Shown here piece by piece: positions 43,028 to 55,375 of a stretch of 64,000 nt of DNA. The stretch covers positions 124,096,043-124,160,042 of the forward strand of contig CAXKWD010000004.1 in the NCBI GenBank assembly GCA_964059195.1, read 5' to 3'. The stretch comes from Ectobius pallidus (taxonomy: Eukaryota; Arthropoda; Insecta; Blattodea; Ectobiidae). Position 1 is the stretch's first letter. Each line of letters starts with the position of its first letter. A program made the position numbers and the translations under genes. The notes below the pieces were generated by a model. That model was not told where the DNA came from. It saw only the letters and a list, made by a program, of their open reading frames with translations, and did not search any database.

Positions 43028-43961
43028 CAGTAAAACCTGTCTTAAAGACCACCCCTCTTTAGAGACCACCTCCTTTAAAGACCGATTTTTCTAGGAACCG
43101 ACAATAAAACCCATAAGGCCAATGTTATTTGTACCCCTATTAAACGACCACCCCTCTCCCCGACCAACGACCAAAGTTTCATTTGCGTTAAACTCCTCTA
43201 TAATGACCAAAATCTTAAAAAATATTTACTCAAATGGTAGGCATTTATCAGCATTTGAACAGAAATACTGATGTGGACACTGCAAGACGTCTCTTCAATT
43301 TTCAACAGTACTTTTACAAGAGTGGTGGAAAGAAATGTGAATATGGTTGAACAATGCTTTGGACTGTTTTACCTTACACATTTTGGGAAATACCTTACAG
43401 TAGACAGAGTGCAAATACCGTACAGCGCACGGCGTGAACAGGACACATTCCAATCTCCTACCTCTGACCTGCTTGTTTCAATACCCCTAAGAATTCATGC
43501 CTTTTTTATCTACATGATCGCAGTGACTCGGAGGGGTAATTCTATTTCTTATGTAAACGTTTATTCAGTAGACATGAGGGGGTTTCTGAAATTCTCGATT
43601 CAAAGAAACGTGCTGGACGAGTCCCTTTCATTGTCCTCCAAGCAAAATGTAATGTAGGGAAAATAGAAGTATCTTTCTTTTCCTGGAAAACATTACCCCG
43701 TTATACTGTAAATAGAGGCTCGGTGTTCTTGACCTACATAAATTAAAGAGTCTTATTGTTGTGCTGCAATTTGAAATACAGTAAAAGTAAGTAATAATAG
43801 ACTATGTGTTACATAATACACCTGCTGTATTGTGCCGTATTTATTCTATTGTATTTTCAGTTTCAAGACATAAAAATACATTCCCCCTATTAAGAGACCA
43901 CCCCTCTTAAAGACCACTTTTTGGAGGAACCAGCGATGGTCGTTATATAGAGGTTTTACTG
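43028..43961. mobile_element. pogo/Tigger-like non-autonomous element (934 bp) with TA duplication
   Basis: The ends read CAGTAAAACCT inward from both sides and are flanked by TA (43026-43027 and 43962-43963). The inverted ends continue with AAAGACCACCCCTCTT against AAGAGGGGTGGTCTTT-type sequence. The host repeat has an empty TA at 37713-37714 in its other copy. An open frame of 129 codons inside does not resemble a transposase. TA target and CAGT ends fit the Tc1/mariner-pogo group. Confidence 0.8.
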
Positions 43962-44151
43962 TACTTCATAGGGGGCGAGATATAAAGTTTTCAAAATTTC
44001 AACCCCCGACCACCCCCTTGGGCCAATTTTACTCATTAACGAACTCGTCCGAATTATTGGGCCTACTAATAACGTAATAAAATTTGGTTCAAATATCTTC
44101 AAAATTACGGCCGCTAGCGTGTAAAGAGAGAGATATATATATATATATATA

Positions 44152-45374
44152 GGGTAATTCCGGGAGAGACGGCCATGTGGGGGAGACGACCAATCGCTCT
44201 GATTTCAAGGCCGATAAACATATTTGAACGTAACTTGGTAGGCGGCATGCTTTTGGTACTAAGACGCGATTGTTGAACACCTGCGCTGTTTATATTTAGA
44301 AATCCGCGATTGATTTAACATTTCTGTTTTCTAACTGGCCGTTTATTTTTTGTATGTTGAATGAAATAAGCAGAAGTCCGACATTATTACTAACAGTTAA
44401 ACGATACTCACTGTGTGAGGTGAGTGAACCTTATATATTTCACTTGTATTACAAATAGGAGAGATGGCCCACTTCTTTTCCGGGAGAGTTGGCCAACAAC
44501 TTAAGAGCCATATTTTGAAGATCTTCTGATTTTTTCTAACGCGAAATGTAAACATTTTCACTTAAGACTAATTTCCATCGCTTCTCAATTACTTATTTAT
44601 TTTTATTGCTAGGGAATTGACATAAACGAACATATTAATACGTATACCTTAATGAAACAATTTTGAAAATCCACTCCGGAAAGATGTATGTAAATAGAGA
44701 CGACTTTGACAGTGTACCCCTAATTAAATACATAATTAAATTCATTTTCAAAATTATTTATGTGCTTAAAAAGTGGATTGGACTCATGTTTCTATACCAA
44801 AGGTGGCTCCATAATATTGTATTATTTTTCATATTTACGTTTTCCTGTTATCAATTAACAAAGTCGAAAGATGGAGATAAATGATGTAGAGGTTAGATGG
44901 TATGCTCTTCCCCGCCATGCATGCAGTAGTGGCATACAGTAGAGTTTAGTTATCTTTTCAGAAATGTATCAGAACTTTTCAGTTACTCAGAATTGATTCT
45001 GTTTTCCAAAATATGTTTATTTTTACGTTGTGATATCTTATTTGGCACTTAAATTTATTTTATTTGCATATATTTATTGGAGAAGAGCTAACTAGTCTTT
45101 CTACTTTTTTACCTGTACTTTCTACCTTCGAAAACTGTCCCTATGTCCTATGGCAATCTCCCCCTGACACCTCGGGTGAGATGGCCAACGCACCATTTTT
45201 TTAAATGTTGGGATTTCTCACCCTAAATTACTTTTTTTCTCTCCATAAAAAATTATGCTAAGAGAATGTGACATCCAAGGACCTAATTGAACATTTTGCA
45301 CATGAATTATCTTGAAAATCCTTCAAGTTATTAAGCATTAAAAAAAGCATGGCCATCTCACCCGGATTTACCCC
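44152..45374. mobile_element. Non-autonomous DNA element with GGGTAA ends (1223 bp)
   Basis: The terminal inverted repeats are GGGTAATTCCGGGAGAGACG at the left and GGGTAAATCCGGGTGAGATG at the right (reverse complement), with GGCCATG following in both. It is inserted in a TA-rich microsatellite, so the target duplication cannot be defined. Internal copies of GAGAGATGGCC and GGGTGAGATGGCCAA sit near both ends as subterminal repeats. No transposase is recognised; an open frame at 44663-44884 lacks motifs. Confidence 0.65.
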
Positions 45375-45507
45375 ATATTATATATTTGAACTGCCGGTGG
45401 TTTCGTACTTAGGGAGGCATGAAACGTAAAGATATTAAAGAATTTTTCGAAAGTCATGTCATGGTATCGATTGCAATAGGTAGATTTTTCTTCGAAATCT
45501 ACCTAAA

Positions 45508-48500
45508 AATAGTAGCGTAATGAATAATATAAACATAAGCTCCACAATATTCTACTTGGTTTACAAAATACCAAGCTGAAAGTATGCTGACAAATATTTT
45601 GAATGATTCACTATACATACTGCAATGCACCTACCATGTGTAATTCAGCAGGTAATTCTTAATACATTTTTAAACATAACCTTATTTATATAAAAATCTA
45701 AATAATTACCATCTCTTAACTTAGATGTTTGATACGTGTGCTTCTAATTGAATGGTATTTATTCTGCATTCGCTTACAAGAAGCTCATTCTAGACCGGGG
45801 TAGACACGCACACTAAACTTGCCCAGAATAATGTTTTTAACGAGTTCGTGTAACTGACAGTATTTTATTGAGATAATTTGATCTAATTCAGTCGTATTGT
45901 GAAGTTACATGCTTGTGAATAACAATCTGTACATTTCTTAGACTTGAAGAAAGTAATAACTTCTAACACATTGAATGATCTTTTTAGTAGTAGAATAATA
46001 ATGTATGTCTGTGATTCTTTTATTTTGTGTTTATATAGGTAGGCCTACTAGAAATTATCCTACTTACGTTAAGAATTCAAATGAGTTACCCTAATGTAAC
46101 GACTAGAGTGGAGGTCATTATAAGGATTTGGTAATTGCAGTCAGCTTTCAGATAGCGGTATATTGAGCATATGCATGTAAGGCTGGAACGATTTCTGGTG
46201 AGTAGGGAGGGAGGACATTAATTGAAAAATGCTGCAACCCTTCCCCATTCCACCAGCTAATTAGTGTGGGCGCCATAGCAACACAGGTTCGAACTCAGGT
46301 CTTTACATTTGCTCTTGCAACCCTGCCTTTGTAATTTGCAGCAAAATGAGCCTGGACACAAGAATCGGATGCCAGCCTGCTTCACTCATGAATATCTCCC
46401 TCGCTGTAAACAAATTCTGAGTAAGAACATTTCCCTCCATTAATAATACTAATACTAATGATAATAATAACAAAAATAATAATAATATTTACGTAGAATT
46501 CAAGGAACGTTGAATTGTACTTTACGTGTTACATGTATTCAAATGAACGATGCTGTTTTGTGTAAGGAATTACTAATAACTACGGCAAGGTATTTAACGA
46601 CCAAAAAATAGTGAAAAATGCAAAATAATAAATGTGTTCATGATATAAAAATAGCAAAAAATGACACAACAATAAATTACCCATTATTTATTGTTTTTTT
46701 ATAAGTAATGATTTGATTTTAGAGAGCAATTTATTGGATAACAATGTTTAATTTAAATTTGCAATATAGATTATTTTAATATTAATGAAGTAAGTAATTT
46801 AATTCTACTTGGACACTATTTGTGAAAAAAAAATTGCATTGGCTGTTTATAATAAATTGAAATTGAATTGAAGGATGAGGACTTGGCGGAAATTCTCAAA
46901 TGGAAACGATTATCTATTGGGTAAAAATAACGATTTTTACCTCCACTGGAGGTTTTCTTAGAAATGTATCAGAGTTCGAAATGCACATTCCTTTAAAAAA
47001 TAGGGGTACTAAAAGTATTTTTAAATGAGAAGCCTTTTCCTTCACCACCAATCACGTGTACGAGCTAAGGAACTGCCGCTAGCAGTAAGAGTCTTCCCTC
47101 CGTCTCGCCGTCTCTGATTGGACCGCGCATCTAATCAGGAGAAGTACAAACGGCTTGTCATCTGCAAAACACTTTAGTTATGCTGCAAATCTGCTTTGTG
47201 TACTGTGGATATTGTTTACTTACAAAATTATAATAGACAAGCATTAAAACATGAATAATAAAAAATATAACATTGTATTAAAAAACTAAAAACAATTCCG
47301 AAAATGACCTAAAATGCCCCAAAATGACCTATATCTTGAAAATGACGAAAGATGCAAAATAATGCCAAATCAAATTGCCCTTAATTAACCAAATAATTCA
47401 TGATAAACATTTGTATACGTTCCAGCTTTTTTCAACAGTCATAATTATAAAAGAGACGAAAAAGCACCAAATATCTAACCCTACTGATAAAATTTACATG
47501 CATTTTTTTTTTTTTTGTTCCGTTATTTGCTAGGTGTGGATTGCGCTAGAAAAATATACTACTGGCCTATAATTTATTATAATGACAATACGCTTATTTG
47601 CAAGTGTGTAATATGTTATTTGTAATTAGTTATACCAATAGAATATACAAAATTTCCAATACTTATTAATACATTAATCAATGATTATGCCACTCCTAAG
47701 TCGATTAAACTGTTAGGAGAACTCAGAAACAGTTTCTTTAAATGGAAGTCTGGGAGAATTTCACATAACAAAATGCAGATTAATGAATTCTTAATCATTG
47801 GTAATTCGGAACTCAACTTAATCGATAGTTCACTCTCCCCTGTCGCAGTCATCTTATCATACCATAACGATAACCATTGCTTTCACTTCTTCGAGATTAC
47901 GGAGTCTGTCCAATAAGCTGTCCAAATAATTGGTACTGGTCGCGACTCGTAAAACGATGGTGTGCTGCATACACCATTTCATATGCCCAAATTTAAAATC
48001 ATGGTAATATTTTCTAAGCTTATTTACATCATGAAGAGGGAAGTATTATTTATATAGCCCATTAAAATTAAAAGGATTCAACATTGTTGAACTTCTAAAT
48101 ATAACATAACGTCTTAATATCCACTGCACGACACATCAGCCTACAGCCAATGCTTTACTCGTAGCGGCTTCCCGTCCCGTAGCACAATCAGATCTGGGAA
48201 TCAAGAAACCCCAACAGAGCATGCACAGTGGAAGTTTCACAATAACCGTGAGTGAGATCGTCGCGGCTGAAGCTAATTCAGCACTCGACACTATAGTTCC
48301 TACTTATCCCGGACAGAGTGCTGCAAAATATATTTTCGCCCGTTTTGTTTGCATAACGGCTCGCTTTCGAAGAGAATAGGTGTAATTTTAGTGCCGTAAG
48401 ATCATCGGCCGCCCGTGATTGGTACAATATAATCTTAGCAACTTTTTCAAGTAGTCTATACCAGTATACTTAAAACTATTCTGACCCGCAGATTTAATCT

Positions 48501-49009
48501 TATAAGTTGATATGTAGTGATAGCTTGTTTTGGTTTTCAGATTTGTCTTTTGGGATTCATCTTCTATTTTAGTTAAGCTGTTATGTTACGACCCAGTTAC
48601 AGTTTCAAGCAATATAATTCAAACCCTACCCTCCCTCCCAAGAAAGGGATAACTACGGCTGGCCACAAGTGTCACGAATATAACATTTGAAGTTGTCAAA
48701 TACAAAACATGAAGTGATATAATTAGATAAAATGATCTGTAAGTAAATATCCTAATTCACAAACATTATATTATAGTTTTGTAGCATCATCAACGGGTAG
48801 CTCAGTATCATGTACAGATTCTATTCGTGATCTCATTTTAAATGTCAATGAGAGCCGGATTAACCAACCTGCCGCTCCGCAATCCGGTACAATTCATACT
48901 ACATGTATTTAATATATTTAAAAAGTCTAAATAAATATATTTTATATTAAAGTAATCTACCATGATTATATTCATATTTTTGTAATATATACTAAAAGTG
49001 CTATTTATA
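45508..49009. other. Unassigned AT-rich region
   Basis: No gene supported. A tRNA-like phrase (ACAGGTTCGAACTCAGGTC) at about 46284 and TAA-type microsatellite DNA at 46444-46487 are visible. Phrases such as CCTAAAATGCCCCAAAATGACCTA at about 47307 look like decayed repeat. Confidence 0.4.
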
Positions 49010-49415
49010 TGAATGTGAAACATGGTCCTTCGGGAAGGACATAATCTGAGTGTGTTCGAAAACAGGATGCTTAGGAAGATATTTGAACCTAAGACATGAA
49101 AACGGGAACTGGAAAAACTCAAAATCGACGAACTTTATAACCTGTACTCTCCACAGAATATAGTAGGGTAATTAAATCACAGAGGATGAAATGGGCTGGA
49201 CATGTGAATACATGGGGGAGGAAAGACATATATCTAATAAATATTGTCTGGGAGACCCGAAGGGAAAATACCACTTAGTAGAGCTAGACGTAGGTGGGAG
49301 AACAATATTGGAATAGAATTAAGCGAAGTAGGATTTGCGAGGGATGGATGGAGTTAGCACAGAATAGGTTTGAATAACAGGTAAGCGCGGCAATGAGCCT
49401 TCGGGTTCCATAAAA
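49010..49415 (+). pseudogene. LINE 3' fragment, reverse transcriptase C-terminus
   Basis: Across several frames and stops the plus strand reads ETWSFREGHNLSVFENRMLR, KREL-EKLKIDELYNLYS, a GLDM-type WAGHV equivalent, and finally GWMELAQNRFE and SAAMSLRVP. This matches the C-terminal end of a common insect LINE type (ENKVLRKIFG...RRWEDNI...AAMNLRVP). It is heavily decayed and 5'-truncated. Confidence 0.75.
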
Positions 49416-51274
49416 TAGATAGACCTAATATTCCTTTAGCCATATTCCTTCCATCTTAGTCCACACCCGGCCAGTGTGAAATAATTATCATTCCTTTAGG
49501 TTGTTTAGAAATTGTCTATTCTGACTAAGTACGTAAGTAAGTACTAATGTACAACTTAGTCTAATGGAAATTTCATTTACACCTTTATTTTCATATAAAA
49601 AAAGTTAAATTTTATTTATTTTTCTTGGAAAACTCGTAACAAGTTATATAAAAAATATACTAGCATAAACTTATTATTATATTGTTATAGGCCTAGTGTA
49701 TAGGTACTACGCCTAACTTAGGACTATTGTTATCATCTTTGTATCACATTACTGGTTGAAAAAATTACTTATTCAAAAGATTTTAAACTTTTACGTTGCA
49801 TTCATGAAATTAAAGATATGAAGTTTACTTAAAGTATATCAAGAACCCTTGTGTTGTCATTGCAGAATTGATTATATAACTTTTAAAATTTCAAACAAAA
49901 TAACCATTGGTTTATCGCTGGTGTACTGTTCCTGGTGTTTGCCAATTCACTGAGAAATAGTACGTTTTTCAAAGATGCATCCTTCCTGGAGCATTTAAAA
50001 ATGCTTTGCATGTAGTGTGGTGGTATTGAATAATCAGATTTCTCATATTTCGAAGTAGCTGAATTAATGGGAAATCATGTCAGGAGGTAGTCCTATAAAC
50101 GGGTAGCAAAATGGAATTAGAATTAAAATGAGAGCATAATGCGTCCCGTTAGCATTTTATTGGAACAACGAATCGGAGTCTAAAATAATGGACAATCCAT
50201 AAAAAATTCAGTTCATCCTAGTTTAGACTATACATTTTGCTCTATGCAGATTCATGCCGCTTTTACATGTTGGAGCTCCTAGCGATAATTTTATGAATAA
50301 TTTATATTTATTTATTTATTTATACTCATATTAGCATCGAAGCCATATCAGAGTTCAGGATTGTGTCTGTACAGTAGACTACAACTATTGATTGTCACTA
50401 TTTTCTGTTGTTAGTGTATGTTATGTCAGTAAATTTCAACTGATTTATTAATTTAAATGAATATGGTACAGGATGAAACCATGGAAAAACCCATGTCAAT
50501 TTGGCCGGTCACAGGATTTGAACCTTGGACCTCCCGAATGCGAGTCCATCTCAGTCACCTCGCTCGGTCCCGGTCAGTCTTAAAGCAGCCACATTATACA
50601 TCCACTGTTGAAGACAAAACAATGTGTTTGTACTGGAGGAACTGTTGAAATAATTTTATATCGGAAAAATCTGATATTGAACGTTCATTGTGAAATGAAT
50701 TTAACGTGAAAAGTCTTCTGTGAAACACTCTAATATCTTCATCTATCCTTCATATATTCCATGTTTTGAATCAAGGAAGTAGCAAAATACAATATTATTC
50801 CTGTCTGTGTAAAAATAAATTCCTGTTTTGCAAAGCATTTCAGAACATTTCAATAATATACTTGCCGTGACATGCTCTGTGTCCTTTTTTGTTCCACCCT
50901 TGACAAGATTTTGAAACCAATAAATTAATATTAAAACTTGCGCAAAAATTGCCTAGATAATTACAGGTGTTGAAGGATTTTACCTCAGAGATTGAATGGC
51001 ATACATTTTAATATTTTTCATAAATTCTCATGTAAAAATTATTCACTGTAATGAAAATACTGAAAATGTTCTACATGTGACAATGGCATGCCGGCAGTTC
51101 TTGGGATTCGTAGAAAGATGTCAAAATCCTAATCCTAAGGAAAGTACTAGTTATACTGAAATTCGCTCTCGCTCTTAGAAAAACTTAAAGATTAATTTCT
51201 ATTTGTTTCACTTATTATTTTAAGTGCCAGAATGGTACTTTCTACGAATACATGGTGAACAGAAAAAAAGTATG
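49416..51274. other. Unassigned AT-rich region
   Basis: No gene supported. About 50505-50580 has a tRNA-like phrase (GGATTTGAACCTTGGACCTCC...CACCTCGCTCGG) matching 37135-37195, a decayed SINE head. Confidence 0.45.
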
Positions 51275-51276
51275 TA

Positions 51277-51431
51277 TTGTTGGGAGCTGACGAGGTGATC
51301 CCTGGCCAGACTGAGGAGCTCTTATCTGCAGCCAATAGCAGCGCTCCCCTACACGTGCAGTTATAGCACAACACCGTCTTCCCCCTGCATGCCACCACCA
51401 AATCACGGATCATCTCGTCAGCTCCCAACAA
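51277..51431. mobile_element. 155 bp MITE with TA duplication
   Basis: Inverted ends of about 25 bp (TTGTTGGGAGCTGACGAG(G/A)TGATCC) are flanked by TA on both sides (51275-51276, 51432-51433). Size, TA target and lack of coding capacity fit a Tc1/mariner-type MITE. Confidence 0.8.
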
Positions 51432-51433
51432 TA

Positions 51434-53033
51434 GGCTGCGTCCGTCCGTGAGTCTGTACGCGCGATATCTCGATTCCGCTTCGCCAGATTTTCTTGAAAC
51501 TTGGTGTACACACTTATTACGTCCATAGAAAGAACAATATTTATTTTGGAAACAAATCTATTGACCGTTATAATCTTTTGGCTGAATTAACATTTTCATG
51601 GGATTTCGCCCTTCGTTGTTTCTAATCGCTATCTTACAATAGGCTATAAATTAAAACTTACTCTCGTCGTCTGTAGAAGTCTTTTCATTCATAAAATTAT
51701 CAAATATAAGACGGTCACATTTTGACAAACTATAAATCACTAGTAAATTATAAGCATTGCTACAACATTAATACGCATTTACAAAATGTTTTCTACGTAG
51801 CTAAAATACCAAAAAGAAAGTGCTCACATTCCTTTTGGCCTACTGAACCGCCAAACAGCTTTATACTATACATACATAATATTTTCATACAATGTCCAAC
51901 GGAGACAATAATCTGTGGTTCATGAGTGCATACGAGTATATATCCATATATAATTATGCTTGGATTTCAACGATGCTGTAAGTCTGTTAATTTTATGGAA
52001 TCACAGTGCAGCATATAAAGCCCTCATTAGTTAGGGTGAACATATGTATTCTCTATGTATGCGGCGAAAATTGTCTTCTAGTTATACGTTTAAGGTCAGC
52101 TGAGTAAAAATTTAATTAATTATAATAAAAATAATAATACTTTTGAGAAAAAATAGGCATGTTTTCATTAGTCTGCTTCTGGTTATAAATAGTTCCGGTA
52201 ATAGTTAACACAATTAAATTCTTTATAGAAAAATTTGTCCTGGACGGGAATCGAGTCGCGGTTTTTCAGCCTTGTACGCTGACGGCAAGACCACCTCCTC
52301 CTCAGTATCGTGTCCAGTCCTATTCTAAATATTCCTCCAGACCCCTGTCGACCTCGCTTCATACATAAATACACACCGATTCAACGAGGATGCATCTAAC
52401 GCCGATGGTTATTCATTACCGGGATTTAAATTGAGGCGATGGGCTTACCTGTCTGCCCACTCTCGGCAAATAAGCGTAACTAATCAGTCCTAGATACTGA
52501 AACCTAAGTGAGAGACTCTATGTTCCACTTAGGAATTGAAATGGGGGGAGAAAATCGGTCATCAGTCAACACTCTTGAATGACACCATTAATATCTTCAA
52601 GAGGAATATTTGGAATGGGATTGAGGACGATCGTGGGGAGGCGAGTGGTCTCATCTTCAGCGAACAATGCTAAAATCAGGGGTTCGATTCTCGCCCAGGC
52701 CAAATGCTTTTCTAAACAAATTAATAGGAATCTTTTAGTGAGTTAAATGAAAACTTGTCTGTCAAAACTTTGCAAAATTTCCTAGCCTATATTTCAAGCC
52801 TCTTGTCTTCATCCTCAATGACATAAAATTAGAAGCTGCATAATATGCGTCATGTCCTTTTCTGCTCAAAAAAGTATATTTCTGATCCAAGGAAATCCTT
52901 CTCTCGAATGGTCGCAGACCTTTAAGGCCCGGGTGCATAAACATCCTTCCAACGGGGATGTTAAAGCTGAGAGAACAACATATTTTGAATGAATAGCCCT
53001 AATATAAGTATGAAGTTGGGTGCTCTCATATGA
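51434..53033. other. Repeat fragments, no gene
   Basis: A tail fragment of the tRNA-composite family lies at about 51883-51925. Decayed SINE-like B boxes are at about 52236 (reverse) and 52680 (GGGGTTCGATTCTCGCCC). The stretch 52850-52935 (reverse) resembles 26578-26660. Confidence 0.5.
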
Positions 53034-53064
53034 CAGAATCAGCAATTTTAAATTGCTGATTCTG
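53034..53064. repeat. Perfect 15 bp hairpin
   Basis: CAGAATCAGCAATTT, one T, then its exact reverse complement. No U-tract or gene context suggests a terminator; it could be the hairpin end of a transposon. Confidence 0.85.
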
Positions 53065-53229
53065 AAAGTGCAATTAGTTTTTCGCTATCTTCCTCCAATT
53101 TGTAGTTATAGAGGTTTTTAAAATAACTATGTCTAAAAGCAGAGACTACAGTGGGCTGTATAATTGCTACAATAAATTTGTACAATTGTAACACTAATGT
53201 CACAAACTAAGTTACTGTGGTGTCGTAGG

Positions 53230-54225
53230 CCTAAAGTAGATTTTTACAATCAAACATACAACATTCATTTGCTGGATGATGATGTTGATGGTGGATGGTT
53301 GAGTCTTTTTGATGGCAACTTTCTTCTGTGGGATGTAGATCCTTCACGCTTCAAAACCAACAGTAGTCACTTAACATTGAAGGGTTCTATTTACATTTAT
53401 AGCAGCTTTCCATCTGCAATATGTCCTGATGGAACCTTTCTCCATGCTCATCACTTAACCGCTCCCAAATTGTCAGGGAAGAAACCTAATGCAAATGAAT
53501 GAAGTGCATTTTTAGAGATATTCTACACTCAAGGTTTTTATAGTTCTCTAAAAGATTTCTCACTAATATGTTCTGCTCTTCAATTATCTAGGAAACCTTT
53601 AATAACATCCTTAACAGGACACCAGGCTGCGAGCCTGACAACTTTTTCCTTTAAAGTTCTTATCGTGCGTTAACTTTCTAATCTGTGACCCTATAAAAAT
53701 CCCTTCTTTCAATTTTGCATCACTTAATTCAGGGTACACTTCACGTAGATGCATGAAACCGTTACCTCTTTTGTCCATCCCCTTTACAAAATTCTTGATA
53801 AGTCCAAGCTTTATATGGATGGAAGCGGGGAAGGAATACATTTTGAGAATCCACATTTTCTTTCCCTTGAGCCAATTCCTCTCGGGGTGGCCAAGGGTTA
53901 ACTGTATAATGTTTGTCTGTTGCACGGCTTTCCCAAAGACAGAGAGAACAGCAATATTTTGTGAAACCACTCTGGAGACCAGTTAATACACTAATTATCT
54001 TAAGATCACTACAATATTTTCCAATTGTCATCTTTATAGTTAACACCTTCAAGTATTGCTGTTAAATTTCCATAATTCTCTTTCATTGTCGCAGAGTATC
54101 CTACAGGTACAGAAGGAAACGCATTCCCATTATGTAATAATACAGCCTTCAGGCTTGTCTTGGAAGCTTCTATAAACAAGTGCCATTCTGCAGCATGATA
54201 TGGTATGTTTAATTGTTTCATTAAA
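53230..54225 (-). pseudogene. Decayed multicopy transposon-type protein gene
   Basis: Minus-strand pieces in order: 54221-54009 (EWHLFIEASKTSLKAVLLHN, FPSVPVGYSATMKENYGNL), 54052-53762 (GLQSGFTKYCCSLCLWESR, WPPREELAQGKENV), 53970-53611 (IHIKLGLIKNFVKGMD, PELSDAKLKEGIFIGSQIR), and, with stops, about 53460-53300 (DEHGERFHQDILQMES). These strings belong to a protein found in many near-identical copies in arthropod and cnidarian genomes and probably encoded by a transposon; I cannot name the superfamily. The paired-Cys segment FTKYCCSLC is a zinc-binding candidate. At least three frame changes and several stops show it is dead. Confidence 0.7.
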
Positions 54226-54239
54226 CCTAAGTCACTACA

Positions 54240-55210
54240 ACAAAAACGTTGCCCACCATACGGTAGTATGGCACCAGATCTTTGTTACTTTGTCTGAAGT
54301 GAGTAATTTTTGTTTCTGCATGAAGTAAGCGCCATTCCTTAAGACGTGAAGATAAAATTATTGCATGCACTTATTTTTTTCCACACTTCTCTTGGACACA
54401 AAGCACTTAAAAGTCATACAGTAAATCTCCCAACTGTAATATCACTTGCAGCTCATAACTTTAAATTCTGACGTGAAGGACACTTTCTGATTTGACATTT
54501 TATGTCACATTTCGATATAGAATTAAGTTTAATATATATTTTGTGTGTACCAAAACCACTGCTGACCAGTGTAATTTTCTAAAATAAATCAGAAAAATAA
54601 CTCCACAGCAGAGGAAACATAATATATCCAAAGACGTCACAAGTGTTGAGACGGATGGGAGGAAAGTAGCCTAATATGGGGTGGAGTCAAATTTGTAGTA
54701 CCATTGTATCTCGGCTGCTTGGTGCTGACATCGTTTGGAAATATGACGAACCCCAAAAGCAGTAAATGTGTTCTGTATGAAGGCAATGAAGTGTGCTTCA
54801 GTGAATAGAAGAAAGAAGTCGCACCTAAATATTTTTAATACTATGCTTAGAACAAGATTAACACATTTATAATTTCATTAACTTATATTCTTTCTAGAGT
54901 ATGGAAATCACCTATCTGGTCACATTTTACTCGAGAGTCTTCACTTCACCTACACAGTTCCACTAGAAATTTTACTAATGCACCATTAAAGTCACTAAAA
55001 CTATTCTAGGGTCCCCCATATTACCGTTATGGACTTGAATAGAACAGATATTTTAATTTTCGTTTATATTTACTGATATATCCATCTTAGAAAAAATCAT
55101 TTTTTTGGAAGTGGACACGATTTGAACAAGGGCCGTATCATTCTAATGCCTTTATTATATAACTATTATTTTTTAGAATAATTTAAATTCTACCGGTATA
55201 TATCTAAGAA
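54240..55210. other. Unassigned AT-rich region
   Basis: No gene or clear repeat seen. Confidence 0.4.
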
Positions 55211-55375
55211 ATCCATTCCTTATAATGTATCTCCACTGACTTTATTAGGAAACTTTAAAAAAAATATTATATGATAAACTCACATAACTTTCCTTCCTTT
55301 CATTCCTTATAATGTATCTCCACTGGCCTTATTAGGACACTGAAAAAAATTATATGATAAACTCACATAACTTTT
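55211..55375. repeat. Tandem duplication of ~90 bp
   Basis: Two copies share CATTCCTTATAATGTATCTCCACTG, the phrase TTATTAGGA, and then TATATGATAAACTCACATAAC. Confidence 0.75.

Larger units (their letters stand above)
42663..45507 (-). mobile_element. ~710 bp repeat, inverted copy split by two insertions
   Basis: Segments 42663-43027, 43962-44151 and 45375-45507 together match the reverse of 37364-38075. The order and end motifs (CTTTAGGCAGGCCTACAGGCT; CTTCGAAATCTACCTAA) are kept. The two gaps are the pogo-like and GGGTAA elements listed below. Confidence 0.8.

Noticed and set aside
43271..43657. Open frame inside the pogo-like element as a transposase
   Set aside because: No helix-turn-helix, DDE/D or CENP-B-like motif is visible, and the element is too short for a full transposase.
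53197..53502. 101-codon plus-strand frame
   Set aside because: The reverse strand carries the decayed transposon-type protein (DEHGERFHQDIL), so this is an antisense shadow.
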